A stretch of DNA of 64,000 nucleotides from Paraburkholderia nodosa (lineage in GTDB: Bacteria > Pseudomonadota > Gammaproteobacteria > Burkholderiales > Burkholderiaceae). The DNA is taken from the NCBI RefSeq assembly GCF_001718195.1, contig NZ_MCNV01000021.1, positions 81,470 through 145,469 on the forward strand, in the 5' to 3' direction. A program made the position numbers and the translations under genes. The notes beneath the pieces were generated by a model. It had not been told where the DNA came from. It saw only the letters and a list, made by a program, of their open reading frames with translations, and did no database searches. Shown piece after piece: positions 17,190 through 24,902 of the stretch. Within the stretch, counting starts at the first letter, position 1, and every line of letters begins with the position of its first letter.

Positions 17190-18278
17190 ATGCTGAAAAC
17201 GATGCTCGCAGGACTGGCGGCGCTGATTACCCTGCTCTTTTCGACACTCGCGCTCGCCGCTGCCGCAGACGCGAACTACAAGATCGTGACCGGCCAGGAG
17301 CGCGGGACGTATATTCAGATCGGCCAGGACCTCGCAAAATGGGTCGCGCAGCCAGCGGGCATCGATCTCGAAGTGATCCCATCGAAAGGCTCGGCCGAAA
17401 ACGTGCAGCGTATGCGTTTCGAGCCCGGCGTCAAGCTCGCGCTCGTGCAGTCCGACGTCTATCAGGCCTACGTCGACATGGCCAATTCCGGCAACGAAGA
17501 GGCCGGCACGCTGATACGGCCACTGCGGCTCATCATGCCGCTCTACGACGAAGAGATTTACTTCGTGGTGCGTAACGACTCGCCGATGAAGACGATCAAC
17601 GAGATCAAGGACAAGGTGATGAGCGTCGGGCTGATCGGCAGCGGCACCGCGCAGTCGGCGACGACGCTGTACCGCCTCATGTTCGGCCAGCCGATTCCGG
17701 AGCAGAACGCGCAGCACCTGAGCAACGAGGACGCACTCGCCGCACTCATCGTCAAGAAGATCGACGTGGCGATCATCGTCGCCGGGCAACCCGCCAAGCT
17801 CTTTACCGACATGAACCCCGAACTGCTTCAGCAGATCCGCTTCCTGCGCGTCGATGCGAACGCGCCGGAAACGGCGCGCGCAAAGCAGACCTACTATCCC
17901 GCGACGATTCACGTGTCGAGCTACCCGAACTGGCTCAAGGAAGACGTGCCGACGTGGACGGTCAAGGCCTTTCTCGTCACCTATGACTACAACCTGCGCG
18001 ATACGGTCGGCAACCTGAAGCGCTTTGCCGATTCGCTCTGCGCGAACTTCGACAACCTGCAGGAGCACGGGCATCCGAAATGGAAGCAAGTGAAGCTCGA
18101 ACTGCCGGGCCTCGGCAAAGGCTGGCAATACTATCCGCCCGTTGAGCGACGCCTGAAGGCGTGCTTCGCGCATCGTGCCGCGATGCAGGCGGCCGCGGCG
18201 CCGCGCGCCGTCGCCACAGAACAAGTCAATGCACGGCCGTGTTCGGACCAGGAGCGCCTGCTCCTGCTTTGCAAGTAA
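17190..18278 (+). CDS. TAXI-family TRAP transporter solute-binding protein
   Basis: A 362-residue periplasmic binding protein. The N-terminal MLKTMLAGLAALITLLFSTL followed by ALA is a good Sec signal peptide with cleavage near residue 27. The mature part begins with the TAXI hallmark YKIVTGQERGTYIQIGQDLA and later KGSAENVQRMRFEPGVKLAL, as in immunogenic-protein/TAXI receptors that capture small carboxylates or glutamate-like ligands. The usual 4TM-12TM fusion permease is not adjacent, so the membrane partner is elsewhere or the protein acts as a sensor. GGGAGAGAG precedes the ATG as a ribosome-binding site. Confidence 0.9.
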   Translation: MLKTMLAGLAALITLLFSTLALAAAADANYKIVTGQERGTYIQIGQDLAKWVAQPAGIDLEVIPSKGSAENVQRMRFEPGVKLALVQSDVYQAYVDMANSGNEEAGTLIRPLRLIMPLYDEEIYFVVRNDSPMKTINEIKDKVMSVGLIGSGTAQSATTLYRLMFGQPIPEQNAQHLSNEDALAALIVKKIDVAIIVAGQPAKLFTDMNPELLQQIRFLRVDANAPETARAKQTYYPATIHVSSYPNWLKEDVPTWTVKAFLVTYDYNLRDTVGNLKRFADSLCANFDNLQEHGHPKWKQVKLELPGLGKGWQYYPPVERRLKACFAHRAAMQAAAAPRAVATEQVNARPCSDQERLLLLCK

Positions 18279-18792
18279 TTTGACACTGCATCAGCAGTGT
18301 GCGACAGATCGGGGAAACGCGCGATGAACACGAGCGCCCAGAATATGAGCGTCGCGGACGACCGTGCATGTCAGAAGTGCGATCTTGTAAGTGAGAGCGG
18401 TTGCCGCAATCAATCAACGCGAGCGCCGAAAATGACCTGCATACGCAGATGGATGTTGGTCCCGGCCATACATGATCGCAATCGTTTGTACCCAGACAAA
18501 TGGCAGGCTTGTTCCGCCATATAAAGCTGCGCCACTCACAGATGCGATAGAAATACACGGCTCGGACCACGAGATCGCCAGGCAGTTCGCTCGCCCCGGT
18601 TTAAGCGACGCCATGTGTCGCTTCTCCTGAGGAACGTATCGAGATCGCATGCAAAGCCTGCGATCCGGAACGCTGCCGTCGGGGCAGAGTTCGCGAGCGG
18701 CGGACGGTCTTTGTGTTCCGGCGCACGGTCATCCCCGCGCAGGGTCCCTAATATGCGCCTACTGTTAATCCATTAACCGGCGACCGCACGTC
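18279..18792. other. Intergenic region between TAXI protein and DprE1-like gene
   Basis: The hairpin ACACTG-CATCAG-CAGTGT sits about 5 nt after the TAXI stop and may help end that transcript, though no T tract follows. The rest has no clear gene except a weak minus-strand candidate listed separately. Promoter elements for the arabinofuranose genes should lie in the right part, where the sequence is AT-richer just before 18780. Confidence 0.35.
18414..18614 (-). CDS. Candidate small protein of unknown function (66 aa)
   Basis: A short minus-strand frame starting MASLKPGRANCLAISWSEPC, with AGGAG placed 9 nt before the ATG, better than chance spacing. The middle (ISIASVSGAALYGGTSLPFV and following residues) is mildly hydrophobic. 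No family is recognised. Codon use is unremarkable, and alternative frames overlap it, so this is only a candidate. Confidence 0.25.
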   Translation of the reverse strand: MASLKPGRANCLAISWSEPCISIASVSGAALYGGTSLPFVWVQTIAIMYGRDQHPSAYAGHFRRSR

Positions 18793-20112
18793 ATGAGCGT
18801 CTCGAAGCTCAGCTCCTGGGGCCACTACCCGTATGCACCGCAAACCGGCCGCGAGCCCGGTTGGCGAGAGAACGCGCAGGCTGCACTGCGCGACGCCGCC
18901 ACGCGTTTCGGCACGACATTACCCTTCGGCAATGGTCGCAGCTATGGCGACAGCTGTCTTGCCGCCACCGACCACGTCCTTATGCTTCGCGGTCTTGACC
19001 GCTTCATTGCCGCCGATTGGAAAACCGGCGTCATTCGTGCTGAGGCGGGCGTCACGCTCGGCGATGTGCTTGCGCTTGCGGTCCCGCGCGGGTGGATGTT
19101 GCCTGTCACGCCCGGAACGCAATTCGTAACGCTCGGCGGCGCGGTTGCCAACGACGTGCACGGTAAAAACCACCACGTGCGCGGCACCTTCGGACGACAT
19201 GTGCGTCGCTTTTCGCTACTGCGCTCCGATTGCGAGCCAATTGAATGCGCGCCCGAGGAAAACGCTGAGTTCTATCGCGCAACGATCGGCGGCCTTGGCC
19301 TGACAGGGATCGTCGAATGGGTCGAACTGCAACTGATGCCTGTCGAGTCGAGCCGCCTGGCCACCCACACACGTCCCTTCGGCAATCTCGATGAGTTTCT
19401 TGCGCTGTCGAACGAGTACGACGCAAAGCACGAGTACGGCGTGGCGTGGATCGACTGTTTAGGACGCGGCGCCTCGCTTGGGCGCGGCATCTATGCCAGC
19501 GCCGACCACGCAACCGACCATTGCTTCGACATGCCGCGCCGCCCCGTGCGGCGCGTGCCGTTCGCCCCGCCGTGGTCTCCCGTGAATCGCTACACGCTGA
19601 AGCTCTTCAACGAGTTCTACTATCGCCGCGCGACGAGCAAGGCAGGGCCCGCCGTGGTCAACTGCGCGAGTTACTTCTATCCGCTCGACAGCATCGAGGA
19701 ATGGAACCGTCTGTACGGGCGACGCGGCTTTCAGCAGTATCAATTCGTCGTGCCTGATAACACGGCCCGCGACGCTCTGTACGCGTTCCTCGACGCGATC
19801 GCCTCGACCCACGCGGGCTCCTTCCTTGCGGTGCTCAAGCGCTGTGGTCCTCTCGTCTCTCCAGGGCTGCTTTCGTTCCCCATGCAGGGAATTTCGCTCG
19901 CCCTCGACTTTCCCCAGCACGACACGCGCAACGCGACGCTTTTCGCGCGACTCGACGCGATCGTGCGCGAAGCGGGCGGCCGCCAATATCCGGCCAAGGA
20001 CGCCCACATGAGTGGTGCGGATTTTCGTGCCGCCTATCCAGCGTGGCAGACACTCGAACAACTGCGCGACCCGGCCTTGATGTCGCGCTTCTGGCAACGG
20101 ACAACCCGGTAA
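18793..20112 (+). CDS. dprE1: DprE1-like FAD oxidoreductase (decaprenylphosphoryl-ribose 2'-oxidase homolog)
   Basis: A 439-residue FAD-dependent oxidase related to mycobacterial DprE1, which oxidises polyprenylphosphoryl-ribose at C2'. The FAD-linking block LGGAVANDVHGKNHHVRGTF is nearly identical in pattern to DprE1, and PFGNGRSYGDSCL matches the first FAD motif. Near the C-terminus YPAKDAHMS keeps the active-site Lys. The residue aligned with Cys387 of M. tuberculosis DprE1 appears to be Ala (ISLALDFP versus NICVDFP). The stop codon overlaps the start of dprE2 by one base (TAATG). Inner-membrane-associated or cytoplasmic. Confidence 0.9.
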   Translation: MSVSKLSSWGHYPYAPQTGREPGWRENAQAALRDAATRFGTTLPFGNGRSYGDSCLAATDHVLMLRGLDRFIAADWKTGVIRAEAGVTLGDVLALAVPRGWMLPVTPGTQFVTLGGAVANDVHGKNHHVRGTFGRHVRRFSLLRSDCEPIECAPEENAEFYRATIGGLGLTGIVEWVELQLMPVESSRLATHTRPFGNLDEFLALSNEYDAKHEYGVAWIDCLGRGASLGRGIYASADHATDHCFDMPRRPVRRVPFAPPWSPVNRYTLKLFNEFYYRRATSKAGPAVVNCASYFYPLDSIEEWNRLYGRRGFQQYQFVVPDNTARDALYAFLDAIASTHAGSFLAVLKRCGPLVSPGLLSFPMQGISLALDFPQHDTRNATLFARLDAIVREAGGRQYPAKDAHMSGADFRAAYPAWQTLEQLRDPALMSRFWQRTTR

Positions 20113-20855
20113 TGGACAAGAACATTCTGATCGTGGGCGGCTCTTCCGCCATCGCCGTGGCCTGTGCCCGGGAATGGATCAAACGTGGGGCGAACTTCAT
20201 GCTGGCTGGGCGCCATGCGACGCGTCTCGACGCGGTTGCCCAGGACCTGCGCGTGCGCGGTGCAGGCCGAGTCGGCACGTTCGTGCTCGACGTGAACGAT
20301 TTCGAACAGCACCGCGCCATGCTCGACGCCGCCATGACAGAGCTTGGCCGCATCGACATCGTTCTACTCGCGCACGGCACGCTCTCCGATCAGTCGGAGT
20401 GCGAACGCGATCCACAGGCCGCGGTGCGCGAGATCACCGTCAACGCCCTCTCGACGATCGCCCTGCTCACCCTGCTGGCCACCGTGTTCGAGGCACAAAA
20501 GAGCGGTTCGATCGCCGTCATCTCGTCGGTGGCAGGCGACCGCGGCCGCCCTTCGAACTACGTCTACGGCACCGCCAAGGCGGCGGTGACGACCTTCTGC
20601 GAAGGGCTGCGCGCGCGGCTGTTCAAGTCGAACGTGAGGGTCCTCACGATCAAGCCGGGTTTCGTGAACACGCCAATGACAGCTGGACTCGCGCTGCCGG
20701 GCCCGCTCGTCGCCTCGCCCGAGCGCGTGGCGACAGACATCGTGCGCGCCGTGGAGCGCGGCAAGGATTCGATCTACACGCCGTGGTTCTGGGCAGAAAT
20801 CATGCTCGTGATCCGCTCGTTGCCTGGTTTCGTATTCAAGAGGATTTCCCTATGA
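20112..20855 (+). CDS. dprE2: DprE2-like SDR (keto-arabinose reductase of decaprenylphosphoryl sugar)
   Basis: A 247-residue short-chain dehydrogenase. The Rossmann motif VGGSSAIAVACAREW is N-terminal, the catalytic Ser lies in ISSVAGDRGRPSNYVYGTAK, which also holds the YxxxK pair, and a C-terminal hydrophobic stretch fits DprE2. In mycobacteria DprE2 reduces the 2-keto intermediate made by DprE1 to decaprenylphosphoryl-arabinose. Overlap with dprE1 (TAATG) and with the GtrA gene (ATGA) indicates one translationally coupled operon. The upstream in-frame extension lies inside dprE1 and is not coding. Confidence 0.9.
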   Translation: MDKNILIVGGSSAIAVACAREWIKRGANFMLAGRHATRLDAVAQDLRVRGAGRVGTFVLDVNDFEQHRAMLDAAMTELGRIDIVLLAHGTLSDQSECERDPQAAVREITVNALSTIALLTLLATVFEAQKSGSIAVISSVAGDRGRPSNYVYGTAKAAVTTFCEGLRARLFKSNVRVLTIKPGFVNTPMTAGLALPGPLVASPERVATDIVRAVERGKDSIYTPWFWAEIMLVIRSLPGFVFKRISL

Positions 20856-21277
20856 GCAGTCCGGCCGCCAGCATGACGCTCAGCCGTTCGCGGCTCGTGT
20901 TCTGGTACGCGGTGTTCGCTGCCATTTCAATCGGCGCGAATTTAGGCAGCCAGAGCCTCGCGTTCCACCTGTACCAGGGCTTGTATGCAGTTGCAATTTC
21001 GGTCTGCATCGGAACAGGCGTCGGGCTGGTCGTCAAATACTTGCTCGACAAGGCGTGGATATTCCGCTACGAGCACCGCAGCGTTGCACACGGTGTGCGC
21101 ACGTTCACGCTGTACGTTGCCATGGGACTCGGCACCACAGTCGTTTTCTGGACGGTGGAATTCGCCGCGGATGCGCTCTTTCACGAGGAAATCGCGCGCC
21201 TGGCGGGTGGCGCACTCGGTCTGGTGATCGGCTATGTCACGAAATACCACCTCGACAAACGCTTCGTTTTTTATTGA
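20852..21277 (+). CDS. GtrA-like small membrane protein
   Basis: A 141-residue protein with four predicted membrane helices. The conserved signature YLLDKAWIFRY follows the second helix, and YVTKYHLDKRFVFY at the C-terminus repeats the same K-x-x-L-D-K-x-x-x-F pattern, typical of GtrA family proteins. GtrA proteins are linked to flipping or handling of polyprenyl-phosphate sugars. The mycobacterial relative Rv3789 lies beside dprE1/dprE2 and acts in arabinan synthesis, so a role with polyprenyl-phosphate arabinofuranose is likely. It overlaps dprE2 by 4 nt (ATGA); AAGAGGA is its ribosome-binding site. Confidence 0.9.
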   Translation: MSSPAASMTLSRSRLVFWYAVFAAISIGANLGSQSLAFHLYQGLYAVAISVCIGTGVGLVVKYLLDKAWIFRYEHRSVAHGVRTFTLYVAMGLGTTVVFWTVEFAADALFHEEIARLAGGALGLVIGYVTKYHLDKRFVFY

Positions 21278-21421
21278 GCACGTGTGCGCTGCAGCACAGA
21301 GGCCCTACGCCGCCGTCGTTACGATCCTTTTCCGGATCGCAGATTATGCGAGCGCGGGCTGTGCTGCGCTCCGACCAATGCCCCGACAACCTGTCCACCT
21401 GTTCCTGTCCCGGCACGGAGA

Positions 21422-22858
21422 ATGAACATGGCCACGCCCGCAGCACACCCTGTCCCGCTGTGTGTGGACCTTGACGGAACGCTCACGCGCACCGACCTGT
21501 TGTTTGAAGCCTTCTTTGTGCTCGTCAAACAAAGTCCGCTGTCGATCTTTCTGTGCTTCGCCTGGGCGTTGCGCGGGCGCGCCTATCTGAAGGAGCAGAT
21601 CGCCCAACGCGTAAACATCGACGTTGGCGTCCTGCCCTACAACACTGAATTGCTCGCCTGGCTGCGCGACGAGCGAGCAAGCGGGCGCGATCTGTATCTG
21701 TGCACGGCCACTAACCAGCGCCTCGCCTCCCAGATCGCCACACACGTTGGACTCTTTACCGGTGTGCTCGCGAGCACGGTCAGCAACAACCTGCTCGGCA
21801 AAAACAAGGCGCGGGCGCTCGTTGAGCAGTTCGGCGACCACGGCTTCGACTACTGCGGCGATGCGCGTGCAGACTTGCCGGTATGGCGCCAGGCCCGCCA
21901 GGCGATCGTGGTCGGCGACAAGCACATTGCCGCCGCGGCCCGCAAGACAAATGCGGCGATCATCTTTTTCGAGGAAAAGCGCCGGCTGATTCCGCTCGTG
22001 CTCAAGGAAATGCGCGTGCATCAGTGGGTGAAGAACGTGCTGATCTTCGTGCCGCTTCTCACCGCACACCAATTCACGGAGCGTTCCGCACTCGCTGCCG
22101 CCTGTATCGCTTTTTTGTCGTTCAGCCTGGCTGCTTCGTCGGTGTACCTGCTTAACGACATGCTCGACCTCGACGCCGACAGGCGGCACGCGCGCAAGCG
22201 CAGCCGACCATTCGCGTCGGGCAAGCTGTCGTTGAAATTCGGCATCGTGCTTACCGCGGGACTGCTCGCCGCCGGCGGTGGCCTCGCAGCACTCCTGCCG
22301 CGCGAGTTCGGCGTCGTAATGGCCGGCTATTTCGTGGCCACCGTTGCCTACTCGTTCGCGCTCAAGCGCATGACACTCGTCGATGTGTTCACGCTTGCGT
22401 GTCTGTACACCGTGCGTGTGATCGCCGGCGGCGCGGCAACTGGCATCCCGCTGTCGTACTGGCTAATCTTGTTCTGTGTGCCGATTTTCCTCTCGCTTGC
22501 CATGGTCAAGCGTTATGTCGAACTCGACATGATCGTGCGCGAAGGCAAGACCGAAGCCGCCGGCCGCGGCTACATCACGCAGGACATCTCGATCTTGCGC
22601 TCGTTCGGCACGGCTTCCGCATACCTCGCCGTGCTCGTGCTCGCACTTTATCTGAACACGCCGGAAATGAAGGCGTTGTATCACCACCCGAAGGCATTGT
22701 GGGCCACATTCGCACTCACGCTCTTCTGGGTGAGCCGGATCTGGATGTGCGCGTTTCGCGGCATGATGCACGACGACCCGATCGTGTTTGCGTTCAAGGA
22801 TCGTGCGAGCCTTGCTGTGATTGCGCTGTCCGGCCTGAGCATGCTGCTCGCTATCTGA
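21422..22858 (+). CDS. HAD phosphatase - UbiA prenyltransferase fusion (phosphoribosyl-polyprenol synthase type)
   Basis: A 478-residue two-domain protein. Residues about 1-200 form a HAD hydrolase with CVDLDGTLTRTDLL (nucleophile Asp) and YCGDARADLPVW (motif III/IV). Residues about 200-478 form a UbiA-type membrane prenyltransferase with the first Asp-rich motif NDMLDLDADRRHARKRSRPF and eight or nine hydrophobic helices. This fusion combines what in mycobacteria are Rv3807c (phosphatase) and Rv3806c (PRPP to polyprenyl-phosphate transferase), so it can plausibly make polyprenylphosphoryl-ribose in one protein. It completes the DprE set. Start at 21422 or 21428, with GGAGA just upstream. Confidence 0.88.
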   Translation: MNMATPAAHPVPLCVDLDGTLTRTDLLFEAFFVLVKQSPLSIFLCFAWALRGRAYLKEQIAQRVNIDVGVLPYNTELLAWLRDERASGRDLYLCTATNQRLASQIATHVGLFTGVLASTVSNNLLGKNKARALVEQFGDHGFDYCGDARADLPVWRQARQAIVVGDKHIAAAARKTNAAIIFFEEKRRLIPLVLKEMRVHQWVKNVLIFVPLLTAHQFTERSALAAACIAFLSFSLAASSVYLLNDMLDLDADRRHARKRSRPFASGKLSLKFGIVLTAGLLAAGGGLAALLPREFGVVMAGYFVATVAYSFALKRMTLVDVFTLACLYTVRVIAGGAATGIPLSYWLILFCVPIFLSLAMVKRYVELDMIVREGKTEAAGRGYITQDISILRSFGTASAYLAVLVLALYLNTPEMKALYHHPKALWATFALTLFWVSRIWMCAFRGMMHDDPIVFAFKDRASLAVIALSGLSMLLAI

Positions 22859-23306
22859 CAACGACGAGAAGCCGGGCGCGGTGCACTTCCCGTTCCGGCG
22901 GCAGGCCCAGGGCGAATGCCCTCGGACTGACGAACACATCGATGACACATGCGCACGAGTGCTCTGCTACGGCGCGCAGCACTCACAAGTCGCGCGGCGT
23001 TTCGTATTTACATGCTCGGGCGACGTACGCTGGCGCACAGACCCACTTCCAACCATGCTCTACGGTTGAGCACTGCATCCGGTAGCGTGCGTGTGCGGCC
23101 GTCCGAGAACCTAGGGAGCGTGGACAGCGCTCGCGTTTTCGCTCTATGGACTAGTCGTAGTGGCTTCCTCAAGTTTCCCCAACGAATACCCGAATACGCG
23201 ATCGACCGCACGATCAAAATCTGCGCGGCGACCGGTTAAGGAATTCGCAGACGAGATTCATGCTCAGCGATTTTCGCGCCATGGAGTTTGACGGTCATTA
23301 ACAGAG
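22859..23306. other. Intergenic region before GT87-like gene, no gene seen
   Basis: Only overlapping short frames without ribosome-binding sites or recognisable motifs. Base composition changes here from GC-rich to more AT-rich, which continues into the downstream GT87-like gene and may mark a junction between blocks of different origin. Confidence 0.3.
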
Positions 23307-24494
23307 ATGGGGGCGTACTTGAAGCTAGATATGGCGAGCGTTACCGAAGACAAAGCATGGCTTCTTTGGAGCTTATCTGCCGCCGCTTGTTTCTTACTAG
23401 TTCTCGCATTCAGCGGACCAAGTGGCTCATTTTTCTGGGACTACCATGTCTATGAGAAGGGTTTGAGTTGCTATTCACAGGGACCAAACCCCTATGCGTG
23501 CGCATCGGGCGCCATTCCATTTGTCTACCCGCCCGCTTTCCTCAAGGTATTTTCCGCTGTCGACTTCCCGACAGCATTTGCTTTCCTGGTTCTAGCTTCC
23601 GCGGCAGGCATCGCCTGCGTTAGCCTGAGTCTCAAGTCTCAAATCCCCTATCACCGCCTGGCGCCTTGCCTGGTTCTCGGATTCCTGATTAGCGGATCGG
23701 GCTTCGCTTCGATCCAGACGGGAAACATCAGCGTCTTCGCACACCTGCTTCTCGTTTCGCTATCGTACTTTCTATACACGAGACGGTCGGTCTATACGTT
23801 GATACCACATGCGATCGCGATCATATTATTTTCTGCCATAAAGCCCTACTTCCTTGCCTATGCCTTGCTCTATCTTTTTCTGCCCCGCCGCAGTTTGTTC
23901 GCATTCGTCGCGGTGCTGCTATCGGTTTCCGGCATCTACATTGCGCAGCCTGCTCTCTATCCGCAACTGTGGGCTGGATTCCAGGGCGCCATCTACAATC
24001 AGATCATCCAGCATGGAGATGCCGGGTTGACAATTTTCGGCGTGTTTTCCAGGTTCGGCATGGGGAAAGTCGGCTTTGTTCTCCATCTTCTCCTGATGCT
24101 TCTCGTTGTACTGATATCGGCAGCTCTTCGATACAGGCATGGGCAACGCGCTATGCAGATCAGCTCCGCCAGCGAGTTGTTTTATTTCCTCGCCATCCTC
24201 ATTCTGCTCAACCCGAGGTTGATGTCGTATGATTTCAGCGTTTTTGCGGTTTGCCTCTATCTGTCCATGATCCTCTCGTCACGAGGCGATGGGTGGGTGG
24301 GCCTATTTTTGAAGATTTTCCCTTTCCTGACTATCCTGCCTCTATGCCTCGAAGGATTGTTTGATATTCGAGTGCATTCTTTAACCTACTACTTCCTCGC
24401 GACCTATGTCTTGCTGGTTGCGGCAGTGGCCTGCCATTGGCCCCTGCGCAACTCGCGGATAAAAGCGCCGGCCAGCGTTGGGCATGAGAAGTAA
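23307..24494 (+). CDS. GT87-type (DUF2029) polytopic membrane glycosyltransferase, candidate arabinofuranosyltransferase
   Basis: A 395-residue protein with about ten membrane helices and the GT-C layout. WDYHVYEKGL after the first helix matches the DxxxY loop with the catalytic Asp seen in GT87 and related enzymes, and ASIQTGNISVFAHLLLV matches the QxGN element. GT-C enzymes use polyprenyl-phosphate sugars as donors on the outer face of the inner membrane. Adjacency to a full polyprenyl-phosphate arabinofuranose pathway makes it the natural candidate for using that donor; this is inference. Codon use is less GC-biased than its neighbours. Starts at 23307 and 23331 are both possible. Confidence 0.8.
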   Translation: MGAYLKLDMASVTEDKAWLLWSLSAAACFLLVLAFSGPSGSFFWDYHVYEKGLSCYSQGPNPYACASGAIPFVYPPAFLKVFSAVDFPTAFAFLVLASAAGIACVSLSLKSQIPYHRLAPCLVLGFLISGSGFASIQTGNISVFAHLLLVSLSYFLYTRRSVYTLIPHAIAIILFSAIKPYFLAYALLYLFLPRRSLFAFVAVLLSVSGIYIAQPALYPQLWAGFQGAIYNQIIQHGDAGLTIFGVFSRFGMGKVGFVLHLLLMLLVVLISAALRYRHGQRAMQISSASELFYFLAILILLNPRLMSYDFSVFAVCLYLSMILSSRGDGWVGLFLKIFPFLTILPLCLEGLFDIRVHSLTYYFLATYVLLVAAVACHWPLRNSRIKAPASVGHEK

Positions 24495-24499
24495 TGCAT

Positions 24500-24798
24500 A
24501 AGCGCCGCGTTTCGCAAACATTGCCTCGCACCCGCTTGCTAACACTTTCGGTGTTTTGCATGGCGGGCTTCTCGATCAAGCGGAAGGTCGTATAGCTGAC
24601 AACAATCAGGACCGGAGTGGCCAACAGGATCGTGAACCAGTGCTCCAGAGGGCGAATAAGGTGGCGCCGCCCGCGATCACGGCAAAGCTCAGGGAAAGCA
24701 GCGCTAACGGTATCCGCGCATAGGTCGTCATCGTTACCGAAAACGACGGAATACCTCCAATCAAGGCTGATCTGTAGAACCAGCGCTGCGCGAACGCC
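24500..24798 (-). pseudogene. Frameshifted C-terminal remnant of an acyltransferase-3 (OafA-type) gene
   Basis: On the minus strand one frame reads AFAQRWFYRSALIGGIPSFS and then ARIPLALLSLSFAVIAGG, after which the frame shifts by one base near 24650. The next frame continues HWFTILLATPVLIVVSYTTF and RLIEKPAMQ, a typical last helix and tail of OafA/YrhL acyltransferases. No N-terminal part exists upstream, where a stop codon (TAG) precedes the segment. It is therefore a decayed fragment between the GT87-like gene and the FkbH-like gene. An intact family member is present at 46876-47970. Confidence 0.55.
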
Positions 24799-24902
24799 TA
24801 GTCAGCACACCGGACCTTCCCCCCCGGTTGCCTTCATCGGGCGCCGTCGGTGGCGAGCGGGGCGCTTGTGTTGCTTTGCAAACGCCTCAATCGAGCGCTG
24901 CA

